From assembly GCA_964396555.1 (NCBI GenBank), contig CAYNFX010000056.1, forward strand, positions 1-11,710: a stretch of 11,710 bases of DNA, read 5' to 3'. Origin of the DNA: Geofilum sp964396555 (GTDB lineage Bacteria; Bacteroidota; Bacteroidia; Bacteroidales; Marinilabiliaceae). Below the pieces are notes generated by a model. That model did not search any database, was not told where the DNA came from, and was given only the letters and a program-made list of their open reading frames with translations. The position numbers and the translations under genes were made by a program. This document shows positions 1-6,779 of this stretch, in pieces (position 1 is the stretch's first letter; each line of letters begins with the position of its first letter).

Positions 1-2
1 AG

Positions 3-500
3 ATCTTAAGCCTTGAATTTGACGTTACTGAAACCGTCAAAATGGAAGAGGCTCTTAAGCAATCCAAGGAAGAACTGGGTAAGATGCTTGAATCTGCAAG
101 GAACGAAGTAAAGGCTCAGTTTGCAGAGGTTGAGGCGATCAAGATCAGAAATGAAAAAACACTTGAAGGCGCTTTAGATGCTATTATAACAATTAACAAT
201 GAAGGAGTCCTCGACTTCTTCAATGCAGCCGCAGAGAAACTATGGGGTTATGACCGTAGTGAAGTTCTTGGACAAGATGTAAGCATGCTGTTCTCAAAAG
301 AAGCCGTCAAGACTAATGATTTCGTTGCTGCCTTTGTGACCAAAGGCAAGGAAAAGATTGTCGGTGAAAGACGCGAGATTCCCATTCGAAATAAGTATGG
401 AGAAGAGATTCCCGTTCTGATGCTTCTATCAGAAGCCAAGGTAGGTGAAGAATATTCTCATACAGGATTTATTCAAAATATTGAAGTGGAACTGTTCTGA
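3..500 (+). CDS. C-terminal part of a multi-PAS domain sensor protein (5' end outside window)
   Basis: The reading frame is open from base 3, before the first in-frame ATG at 42, and the 13 residues before that Met (ending FDVTETVK) look like the end of a PAS/PAC domain (DITE/DVTE followed by K..EEAL). I therefore treat this as the 3' end of a longer gene rather than a 152-residue protein starting at 42. After this PAC end comes an E/K-rich coiled-coil linker (about residues 1-45 counted from the Met at 42). A second PAS domain (about 46-152) follows, with the typical GALDAIITINNEGVLDFFN start and a FNAAAEKLWGY core. The protein ends right after the PAS fold, so no kinase, cyclase or phosphatase output domain is at its C-terminus. 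PAS domains bind small ligands or mediate dimerisation, and no ligand can be named here. The next gene, a CheR-like methyltransferase, starts 16 bases downstream, suggesting co-transcription. Confidence 0.85.
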   Translation: MLSLEFDVTETVKMEEALKQSKEELGKMLESARNEVKAQFAEVEAIKIRNEKTLEGALDAIITINNEGVLDFFNAAAEKLWGYDRSEVLGQDVSMLFSKEAVKTNDFVAAFVTKGKEKIVGERREIPIRNKYGEEIPVLMLLSEAKVGEEYSHTGFIQNIEVELF

Positions 501-516
501 TTTTTAAACCTTAAGT

Positions 517-1365
517 ATGCAGGATAGAGAGAGTGGATGGACATACAAGGAATTTCTGCAGGTTCTTAAGGAATGTTCGCCGTACGATTTTAGTGAGTAC
601 TCGGATAATTCGATAAACCGGCGTATCCAAAAGGTAATGCAGGACCATAACCTGACAATGGAGGAGCTGATTTATAGAATCAGGACCAATCCTCAGTTTG
701 TCGAGCTGGTTGTGGAGGCTATTACTGTCAATACAACCGAATTATTTCGGGATCCTGAAGTTTGGCAATACATTCTGCATAAGTTGTTGCCGCATTTCAG
801 CAGCTATAAGAAGATCAATATCTGGCATGCAGGCTGCTCAACAGGTCAGGAAGTATATTCACTGATGGTCCTGCTGGACCATCTCAACCTACTTGATAAA
901 GCAGATATCTATGCTACGGATATCAGCAGAAATGCTATTGAGAACGCCAAAAAAGGAGTTTTTAGGTATAGCTTCAACTATATTAATTACAACAGGAATT
1001 TCAAGACTGTATTCGGTGAAAATAATGCTCCTGATTTTAGGAAATACTTTATATGCAGCGAAGGTAAGGACACTATCAGCGTAATACCTGAGTTTCTCAA
1101 CAAAGTAAAGTATATAAGGCATGACCTGGTCAGTAACAAACTGCCGTTTTACAACCGCTTCGACCTTATTTTTTGCCGCAATGTAATTATCTATTTCAAT
1201 CCAACATTGCAGTCTAAAATAATCCAGATGTTTCATGAACAGCTCTTTCCAGGATCAGCCCTGATCCTGGGCTCACATGAGACAATTGGCGGATTTATGA
1301 ACACAAAGTTTACCAAAAACGGCCCCGTTTATACCAGAACAAACGCTTTTCATTTTAAATATTAA
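517..1365 (+). CDS. cheR: CheR-type protein-glutamate O-methyltransferase, intact
   Basis: This 282-residue protein has the full CheR layout. An all-helical N-terminal domain (about 1-75) includes the basic stretch SINRRIQKV and ends in NTTELFRDP (72-80), which contains the conserved T-x-x-F-R element. The SAM-binding Rossmann domain follows (about 95-280). SAM-site motifs are present: HAGCSTGQE (104-112, usual form AGCSTGEE), an acidic residue in ATDIS (D135), FDLIFCRNVIIYF (215-227), and a late LFPGSALILGSHE segment. CheR enzymes transfer methyl groups from S-adenosylmethionine to glutamate side chains of chemoreceptors. No C-terminal TPR or pentapeptide-tether partner is seen, and no MCP, CheA or CheW lies in the window, so the substrate may be a non-MCP sensor encoded nearby. 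The ATG at 517 has no Shine-Dalgarno sequence, which is normal for Bacteroidota. Base composition matches its neighbours. Confidence 0.93.
   Translation: MQDRESGWTYKEFLQVLKECSPYDFSEYSDNSINRRIQKVMQDHNLTMEELIYRIRTNPQFVELVVEAITVNTTELFRDPEVWQYILHKLLPHFSSYKKINIWHAGCSTGQEVYSLMVLLDHLNLLDKADIYATDISRNAIENAKKGVFRYSFNYINYNRNFKTVFGENNAPDFRKYFICSEGKDTISVIPEFLNKVKYIRHDLVSNKLPFYNRFDLIFCRNVIIYFNPTLQSKIIQMFHEQLFPGSALILGSHETIGGFMNTKFTKNGPVYTRTNAFHFKY
1249..1270. repeat. 22-bp near-continuous palindrome inside cheR-like gene
   Basis: Arms CCAGGATCAG (1249-1258) and CTGATCCTGG (1261-1270) are exact reverse complements separated by CC. The site is coding (protein segment FPGSALILG, a conserved CheR stretch), so it may be fortuitous. 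No regulator is known to bind it. Confidence 0.45.
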
Positions 1366-1369
1366 TACA

Positions 1370-2203
1370 GTGGAGCTGGGGATTAATGATATAAGGGAGA
1401 TCACCAATGCCATGGCCGCATATCCGGACATGAACTATACCAATTACTCCCTGTCATTTCTTAGACGAAGGCTATCAAAAGTATTTAAGCAATCAAGCCT
1501 TCGCAGACTTGACCTGTTACAGGAGAAGCTTAAAGATGTAAATTTCAGGGACGAGATCATGTCTGAGATCATGGTCAACTCCACTGAGATGTTCAGAGAC
1601 CCTGCTTTGTGGCGTACCTTGAGAGATAAGGTGCTTACAAATATGCCAATGGATTCTCATAAGATTTGGTTTCCTGTTGAATCTGACGGAGAAGAAACTT
1701 TTTCCCTAGCCTTAATTCTTCATGAAAGAGGTCTTAGTGATAAGTACAAAACAATTTGCCAGACACCATCCAGACTGCGCTTTGAAAATATTAGCAAAGG
1801 AGTTGTAAATCAGGATAGGTTTGAAACAAACCTTACAAATTACAAGCGTCTGGAGGACAAAAACTGCTATGCAGACTATTTTGAAAAGGATAACGGTAAG
1901 ACGGTATTGCTACCACAATACCGCAGCAATATCGAATGTCGCTTAAGTTGTTATTTTTCTCAGCCTGTGCCTGAAAACTCTGCAGCACTGATTATGTTCC
2001 GTAATATTTCGATATATTACAATCAACTGTTGACCAAAAAAGCCTTTAGAATTCTTATCAACTCGTTGGTTCCCGGAGGATATCTTATTATCGGAGTCAA
2101 GGAAAGGTTGCCCAAAGAACTTAGTGATGAACTGGAAGTAGTGGATGCAAACGAAAACATATACAGGAAACCTGCATCAAATAATTACAGTTATTATGTT
2201 TAA
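1370..2203 (+). CDS. Degenerate CheR paralogue, probable pseudo-methyltransferase
   Basis: This 277-residue protein aligns along its length with the CheR encoded just upstream but has lost the cofactor site. The N-terminal helical domain is kept (SFLRRRLSKVF; NSTEMFRDP at 70-78, with the conserved F-R). In contrast, the SAM-binding loop AGCSTGEE is replaced by PVESDGEE (102-109), the acidic ATDIS motif by CQTPS (130-134), and FCRNVIIYF by MFRNISIYY (209-217). I infer that it no longer binds SAM and acts as a non-catalytic partner, perhaps pairing with the active CheR or docking on its target. The start is a GTG at 1370, 4 bases after the upstream stop. The next in-frame Met (residue 15) would remove the first helix that aligns with the paralogue, so GTG is preferred. 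The frame is intact over 277 codons, so this is not a decayed pseudogene. It overlaps the cheB-like gene by 8 bases. Confidence 0.85.
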   Translation: MELGINDIREITNAMAAYPDMNYTNYSLSFLRRRLSKVFKQSSLRRLDLLQEKLKDVNFRDEIMSEIMVNSTEMFRDPALWRTLRDKVLTNMPMDSHKIWFPVESDGEETFSLALILHERGLSDKYKTICQTPSRLRFENISKGVVNQDRFETNLTNYKRLEDKNCYADYFEKDNGKTVLLPQYRSNIECRLSCYFSQPVPENSAALIMFRNISIYYNQLLTKKAFRILINSLVPGGYLIIGVKERLPKELSDELEVVDANENIYRKPASNNYSYYV

Positions 2204-2768
2204 TGCTGACTATAAAATAATAGTGATTGGTGGGTCGGCAGGTAGTTTTTCAGTTCTGTCAAACATTCTGGCCGAAATTAGGCCTGACTTTAAGATTCCT
2301 ATAGTGCTTTGCCTTCACAGGCTAAAGCACGTACGTTCAGGGCTTGTGGAAGGCCTTAGCCTCAAGTCTGCTATCAAAATTGTTGAACCCAACGACAAAG
2401 ATAAATTGGAGCCAAATACCGTATATTTGGCACCGGCTAATTATCATTTATTTATAGAACTTGACGGATCCTTTGCCCTGTCGACTGAAGAGCCTCGTAA
2501 CCATAGCAGGCCTTCGATAGACCATACCTTTTTTTCGGCTGCATACGCTTACCGTGATAAAGCAATGGGCATCCTACTTACTGGAGCTAATAGAGACGGA
2601 GCAATGGGTATCAAAGCTATAGCAGATAAAAAAGGCTATACCATAGTACAGGATCCGGCAACTGCTGATATAGATACAATGCCCAAAGCTGCTCTTGAAT
2701 TGTTTAAGCCTGATGAGGTTGTATCGCCTGAACAGATTGTACAAATCCTAAACTCTTTGCCTTCATGA
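2196..2768 (+). CDS. cheB: Stand-alone CheB-type methylesterase domain protein, no receiver domain
   Basis: This 190-residue protein is essentially only the CheB catalytic domain, which removes methyl esters from (or deamidates) glutamate/glutamine residues on receptors. The catalytic triad can be placed: Ser14 in IGGSAGS, His41 in VLCLHRLKH, and Asp134 in LTGANRDGAMG. Other family marks are VYLAPANYHL, RPSIDHTFFSAA and IVQDPATADIDTMPKAA. The N-terminal receiver domain that normally holds CheB inactive until phosphorylated by CheA is absent, so phosphorylation control of the usual kind is not expected. A longer frame begins at ATG 2145, but its extra 17 residues lie within the upstream gene, resemble nothing in CheB, and precede a good start at 2196 that overlaps the upstream stop by 8 bases. 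The 3' end overlaps the next gene in an ATGA (2765-2768), indicating translational coupling. The likely counterpart is the CheR at 517-1365. Confidence 0.92.
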   Translation: MFNADYKIIVIGGSAGSFSVLSNILAEIRPDFKIPIVLCLHRLKHVRSGLVEGLSLKSAIKIVEPNDKDKLEPNTVYLAPANYHLFIELDGSFALSTEEPRNHSRPSIDHTFFSAAYAYRDKAMGILLTGANRDGAMGIKAIADKKGYTIVQDPATADIDTMPKAALELFKPDEVVSPEQIVQILNSLPS

Positions 2769-3541
2769 AATCTGGTAGGAAATGGTTCGCTGATCATATT
2801 GTACAGCTCTTTTTTTGCGCTGGTATGGGCTTTGCCTTCTCTTTCGCCAAGCTGTTCCTTTTGCCAAAGGACACTGTTCCTATGGTAGTGGCTATGGAGA
2901 CCCTGTCAATGCTGTTCTTTCTTGCCCTTCTCTTTGTGGCTGTCCTGTACTTTCAGAAACGGGAAAAGGAACTTAAGACCTCTGAGCAAAACTACAATAA
3001 GGAAAAAGAAAAGTGGAAGCAGGAAAACAAATATCTAAAAGGTCTGATTGACGATTATGAAAGAAAGGAAAATGAGACCAAGAGGTTTGCATCCTATCAG
3101 GAGAGAATGCTTAAGAAGCTATTTTCTGGCAATGATGCAATAAGTGACAGAAAGTACTTCCTGCACCTTCTGGCTTCCAGTTTCAGCGCCGGTGCAGCAA
3201 TACTTTACAAGGAAGACAAACAATCCGGAACTTTTACCGTAGAAGAGTCCTACGCATTGCCTGAGGATTTCACTCCCAAACCCTTCGAACCGGGTGAGGG
3301 CATGAATGGCCAGGCAGTAACAGAAATGAAACCAGTTGTAGCCGACAACGTAGAGAGTGGCATATTGCAGATTTCAAGCGGACTGGGAACCTCATCAAGA
3401 GGTTGGCTGTATTGCCTCCCGGTCATTAAGGAAGCCCATTGTATCTACCTCGTCGAGATGATAACGTTTAGTGAAGCCGGGATAGATAAAATGTGGAACG
3501 AAATCTCAGCCAGGTTGGTTGAAATGGAGATCTTACAATGA
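2765..3541 (+). CDS. Membrane-anchored GAF domain sensor protein
   Basis: This 258-residue protein starts at an ATGA overlap with the CheB stop. Two hydrophobic segments at about residues 10-33 and 38-63 predict a membrane hairpin. They are followed by a charged coiled coil (about 64-118, rich in K, E and Q) and a GAF domain (about 125-255). GAF marks include AAILYKED, the FEPGEGMNGQAV turn and the KPVVADNV strand, as in many Bacteroidota GAF sensors coupled to SpoIIE phosphatases. No catalytic output domain is present. GAF domains bind small ligands or serve as dimer interfaces, and no ligand can be named from the sequence. Its layout (two TM, coiled coil, GAF) repeats the N-terminal third of the phosphatase encoded next, and the two genes overlap in an ATGA at 3538-3541. 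I infer that it works with that phosphatase, possibly as a hetero-oligomeric sensor subunit. Confidence 0.8.
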   Translation: MKSGRKWFADHIVQLFFCAGMGFAFSFAKLFLLPKDTVPMVVAMETLSMLFFLALLFVAVLYFQKREKELKTSEQNYNKEKEKWKQENKYLKGLIDDYERKENETKRFASYQERMLKKLFSGNDAISDRKYFLHLLASSFSAGAAILYKEDKQSGTFTVEESYALPEDFTPKPFEPGEGMNGQAVTEMKPVVADNVESGILQISSGLGTSSRGWLYCLPVIKEAHCIYLVEMITFSEAGIDKMWNEISARLVEMEILQ

Positions 3542-6162
3542 TGATACTGCATAAAAGGATAAACGCCAAGGCCCTTATAAGGCACTTCTCGCTCCATGTA
3601 CTCCACCCCTATTACAGGGTGATGATACTAATGGCCGTGCTGCTGTTGCTTTTATTATCCTGGTCAGGATTCCTAGCGATCCTTGCCAAGCCTGTCTCCT
3701 TTGTCAATATCCTCCATGCCCACAGCTATTTCCCCGTTATCCTGCTGGACATACTTATCCTGGGAAGCCCTGCAATAATTGTTTATTTCCTCAACGAAAT
3801 AAACAGAAAGACAGAAGCAGCAAATGATAAGAGCAGGGAACTTGCACAAAGGATAGACATTAACATTGAGTTGGCCAATAAGCTGCTCAAGAACCAATGG
3901 GAGGAAGAACATCTAAGCAATGACGCCCTTTCGGAAGTACTTGTGACACTTGCCAAAAATATAAAGGTTAGCAAAAAGAAAGAGGAGGAAGCCAACAGGA
4001 TTGCAACAGGTAAAGAGCTGATTTCTGACATCCTCAGAAATGCTCACAATCTTGAGGAATTGTCAGTATCAACCACAAAGACCCTGATACAATTTATGAA
4101 TGGGGTTCAGGGTGCTTTTTATATCCTCAACGATGATAAGAAAGTTCTTGAAAGAACTGCTATGTACGCCTATGGCCGACGAAGATTCGACCTGTACAAC
4201 GAAATAAGGATAGGACAAGGCCTGATTGGTGCTGCTGCTTATGAAAAAGAGCTTATATACCGCACCGAAATACCTGACGATTACTACAATATCACCTCTG
4301 GTCTGCTGGGCGAGCAAAAACCTCAAAGCATTGTTATTATCCCTCTGCTTCAGGAAGAACAACTACAGGGGATCTGTGAAATAGCCTTCCTTGACAAGGT
4401 GCCTGGCTATATGTTGCATTTTGCCAACGAGGTGAACTCCATTATCGGTCAAACAATCTACAACGTAAAGATCACAACCAAGACCGAAAGACTGCTTGAC
4501 GAGTCCCAGAGAATGACTGAGGCTCTGCGCAGTAACGAGGAACAGTTGCGTAAGAATGCTATCGAAATGGTTGCAGCTCAGGAAGAACTTGAACGATCCA
4601 ACCAGATGCTCGAAGCGCAGATACAGGAAGTGGCAAATTCCCAAAAGCGCCTACAGGCGCTTTTGACAAATGCCTCCGAATTTATCTCTATCTACAACGA
4701 AAATCAGGAACTTGTTTACGAAAGCCCGTCTGTCGAAAGAATCTTAGGATATAGCAAGGAAGATAATATTGGGGGTATGCACCCTGACATACTAACTCCT
4801 AGGGGTCTGAAAGCTATCAATTCTTTGTTCCAGTATCTCCTAGACACTCCGGGTGGAGAACAAATAGCTCAATACACATATTTGCGTAAAAACGGCGAAA
4901 AGATCTACCTTGAAACCAAGGGTAAAAACCTGCTGCACGACCCGGCTATTAGGGGTATCATATTCAACACCCAGGATATCACTGAACGCAAGAGGGCTGA
5001 GAAGGAAGAAAGAATGAAGAGCAGGATGCAAAGCTTGTCTGAGAACTCGCCTGATATGATCATGCGTATCAACACTCAGGGCAAACTTGTATATGTTAAC
5101 CCTGCAGCAGTCAACTTTGTAGATGCTGAAGCTCAGGAACTGGTAAAGAAAAGGATAGGCGAGCTAGACGTGGACAGCCGTTTTATAGAGTTTGCAGAAA
5201 CCAGTCTGTCAAGCATCCGTCAAAATCAGGAGCAGCTCTTTGCCGAAGTCCCAATGAATTCGCGTAACGGGGAACGTATCATGGAGATTAAAGCTATACC
5301 CGAACTCAATGAGGAAGGGGATTTAGAGACCATTCTCTTTGTAGCCCATGATATGACCGAGTTCAAAAAGATTGAACAGGATATCAAGGAGAAAAACAAA
5401 AAGATATCCGACAGTATCAACTATGCTCAGCGGATTCAAACTTCTATACTGCCGCAAACAAAACATATACAGGACCACTTCCCACGTTCTTTTATCTTTT
5501 ACAGACCTAAGGATGTGGTTAGCGGCGATTTCCCATGGTTTTTCCAAAAAGAAGGCATATATTACATTGCTGCAGTGGACTGTACGGGTCACGGAGTACC
5601 GGGAGCCTTGATAAGCTTTATAGGATACTTCCTGCTAAACAATATAGTTAGCGCCAATCCGGATTATTCGGCTGCCCAGATCCTTGACGAACTGCACAAG
5701 CAGGTGAGGACAACACTGAAACAGGATCAGGAAGGGGCTCTTGGTAGAGATGGTATGGATCTGGCTTTCTGTAAGATAGACAAGGAAAATAAAACCCTTG
5801 AGTACGCCGGTGCTCACAGACCTCTGTTCCTGATGAGAAACGGCGAACTGAACGAATATAGCGGAGACAGAAAGGCCATAGGCGGTATACCGTTGGCCAA
5901 CAAACCGGAAAAGGACTTTGAAAATCACCTGCTTGAGTATAAGGACGGTGACAAGATTTTTATTTTCAGTGACGGGCTACCCGACCAGATAGGAGGTCCA
6001 GATAGGAAAAAGTTCCAGGTAAAAAAGATTAGAGAGATACTTACCGAAAGCCCTGACGAAAGTATGGCACAACTGTCAAGATCGTTTTCCAAGCACTTCT
6101 ACGATTGGATGGGAGACGAGAAACAAGTTGACGATGTGTTATTGATAGGAATTGAATTGTGA
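3538..6162 (+). CDS. Membrane GAF-PAS-PAS-SpoIIE (PP2C-type) protein phosphatase, SiaA-like role
   Basis: This 874-residue sensor phosphatase has, in order: two TM segments (about 27-50 and 64-85), a coiled coil (about 86-158), a GAF domain (about 160-315), a second long coiled coil (about 316-370), PAS1 (about 371-485, ending QDITERKRAE), PAS2 (about 496-610, ending HDMTEFKKIE), and a SpoIIE/PP2C phosphatase domain (about 632-874). Metal and catalytic motifs are intact: VVSGDF (D664), AVDCTGHGVPGA (D681), FSDGLPDQIGG (D812) and QVDDVLLIG (D865, D866). SpoIIE-type phosphatases remove phosphate from Ser/Thr of small regulators such as STAS or SiaC proteins, and the genes immediately after encode SiaB- and SiaC-family proteins. 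The domain is usually SGDFYWF, and here it reads SGDFPWF, a minor change. Starts at 3538 or the adjacent ATG 3541 are equivalent; the former gives the ATGA overlap with the GAF gene. PAS and GAF ligands are unknown. Confidence 0.93.
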   Translation: MMILHKRINAKALIRHFSLHVLHPYYRVMILMAVLLLLLLSWSGFLAILAKPVSFVNILHAHSYFPVILLDILILGSPAIIVYFLNEINRKTEAANDKSRELAQRIDINIELANKLLKNQWEEEHLSNDALSEVLVTLAKNIKVSKKKEEEANRIATGKELISDILRNAHNLEELSVSTTKTLIQFMNGVQGAFYILNDDKKVLERTAMYAYGRRRFDLYNEIRIGQGLIGAAAYEKELIYRTEIPDDYYNITSGLLGEQKPQSIVIIPLLQEEQLQGICEIAFLDKVPGYMLHFANEVNSIIGQTIYNVKITTKTERLLDESQRMTEALRSNEEQLRKNAIEMVAAQEELERSNQMLEAQIQEVANSQKRLQALLTNASEFISIYNENQELVYESPSVERILGYSKEDNIGGMHPDILTPRGLKAINSLFQYLLDTPGGEQIAQYTYLRKNGEKIYLETKGKNLLHDPAIRGIIFNTQDITERKRAEKEERMKSRMQSLSENSPDMIMRINTQGKLVYVNPAAVNFVDAEAQELVKKRIGELDVDSRFIEFAETSLSSIRQNQEQLFAEVPMNSRNGERIMEIKAIPELNEEGDLETILFVAHDMTEFKKIEQDIKEKNKKISDSINYAQRIQTSILPQTKHIQDHFPRSFIFYRPKDVVSGDFPWFFQKEGIYYIAAVDCTGHGVPGALISFIGYFLLNNIVSANPDYSAAQILDELHKQVRTTLKQDQEGALGRDGMDLAFCKIDKENKTLEYAGAHRPLFLMRNGELNEYSGDRKAIGGIPLANKPEKDFENHLLEYKDGDKIFIFSDGLPDQIGGPDRKKFQVKKIREILTESPDESMAQLSRSFSKHFYDWMGDEKQVDDVLLIGIEL
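4642..4665. repeat. Perfect 10-bp inverted repeat inside the phosphatase gene
   Basis: Arms CAAAAGCGCC (4642-4651) and GGCGCTTTTG (4656-4665) are exact reverse complements around a TACA loop. In RNA this would form a GC-rich stem flanked by A and U tracts, superficially like an intrinsic terminator. It lies in the coding region at the junction between the second coiled coil and PAS1 (protein segment QKRLQALL), so it may only reflect codon choice. Confidence 0.55.
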
Positions 6163-6171
6163 TTATATTTA
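6141..6171 (+). promoter_or_regulatory. Weak candidate Bacteroidota-type promoter before siaB-like gene
   Basis: ATTG (6141-6144) and TATATTTA (6164-6171) are separated by 19 bases. They resemble the Bacteroidota primary sigma consensus TTTG / TAnnTTTG, with one mismatch in each element. The site overlaps the end of the phosphatase gene and precedes a 41-base gap, the widest gap upstream of the kinase-phosphoacceptor pair. A/T-rich sequence makes such matches common, so this is only a suggestion that siaB-siaC could also be transcribed separately. Confidence 0.2.
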
Positions 6172-6203
6172 CGCATTTTTGGACACTTTGAATATTTAAC
6201 AAA

Positions 6204-6767
6204 ATGGAAAAGGAAAAACAAGGATTTCTGGATTTTGCCTATCAGCTTTACAAAACCATGAAAACCAATGAAATCAATTTGGTTTATGAAGGCGAAGTAA
6301 CTCAGGAAATTACTAAGACTTTTACCTCACTTACAGAAAAAAGTCTTACAAAGAATGCTGAATCAAATACCGTCCAAAAGAAGGTATTTAATGTAATGGT
6401 TGAGTGTCTGCAAAATATCAGCAAACATGCCGATTCGCTCTCCGATGAGGAGGAAGAACGTAGGGGCATTGTTATGGTTAGCAAAGGCGAAGACTCTTAC
6501 AATATAATCACTGGAAATATAATAAAGAATGAAAGGGTTCCTGGTCTTAAGGATACCCTTGAGCATATCAACAGCCTGGACAAAGAAGGACTTTCCGACC
6601 TGTACAAGAAACAGATCAAGGAATCCACTATTTCCGAGAAAGGCGGTGCCGGACTTGGACTGATCGATATTGCCAAGAAAACTGGAAGTAAACTTACATA
6701 CCAGTTCAAAGAACTTAACGATCAGGTTTCTTTCTTTATTCTTACATCAACAATCAAAAGAATCTGA
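6204..6767 (+). CDS. siaB: SiaB-family protein kinase (GHKL-fold, DUF6272)
   Basis: This 187-residue cytoplasmic protein has the marks of a GHKL ATPase fold as found in SiaB. An N-box lies in FNVMVECLQNISKHAD (E67 and N71, E-x-x-x-N form), and a glycine-rich lid motif lies in KGGAGLGLIDIA (146-156). Between them is the typical SiaB stretch with GNII and a helical LSDLYKKQIKES segment, in place of the DxGxG box of histidine kinases. There is no dimerisation/phospho-His domain and no membrane segment. In Pseudomonas aeruginosa SiaB phosphorylates SiaC on a threonine, opposed by the PP2C phosphatase SiaA. Here the gene sits between a SpoIIE/PP2C phosphatase (41 bases upstream) and a SiaC homologue (12 bases downstream), the same gene order. 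The ATG at 6204 has an A-rich leader without Shine-Dalgarno. An RsbW-type anti-sigma kinase is a less likely alternative, because the partner is SiaC and not a STAS protein. Confidence 0.88.
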   Translation: MEKEKQGFLDFAYQLYKTMKTNEINLVYEGEVTQEITKTFTSLTEKSLTKNAESNTVQKKVFNVMVECLQNISKHADSLSDEEEERRGIVMVSKGEDSYNIITGNIIKNERVPGLKDTLEHINSLDKEGLSDLYKKQIKESTISEKGGAGLGLIDIAKKTGSKLTYQFKELNDQVSFFILTSTIKRI

Positions 6768-6779
6768 AAATAAGGTAAT

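Noticed and set aside
42..500. A complete 152-residue PAS protein starting at ATG 42
   Set aside because: The frame is open upstream to base 3 and those residues look like the end of another PAS/PAC domain, so the gene is longer and truncated by the window edge.
889..1236. Antisense open frame of 115 codons in the CheR gene, and other minus-strand frames across the window
   Set aside because: All lie opposite well-supported genes, have no recognisable domain and follow the codon pattern of the sense gene; they are shadows.
2145..2195. Upstream start at 2145 for the CheB-like gene
   Set aside because: The extra 17 residues are inside the previous gene, match nothing in CheB and delay the first strand; ATG 2196 directly precedes the KIIVIGGSAGS core and overlaps the upstream stop in coupled fashion.
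5372..5611. Plus-strand open frame of 79 codons within the phosphatase gene
   Set aside because: It overlaps the conserved PP2C catalytic segment in another frame and has no protein-like features.
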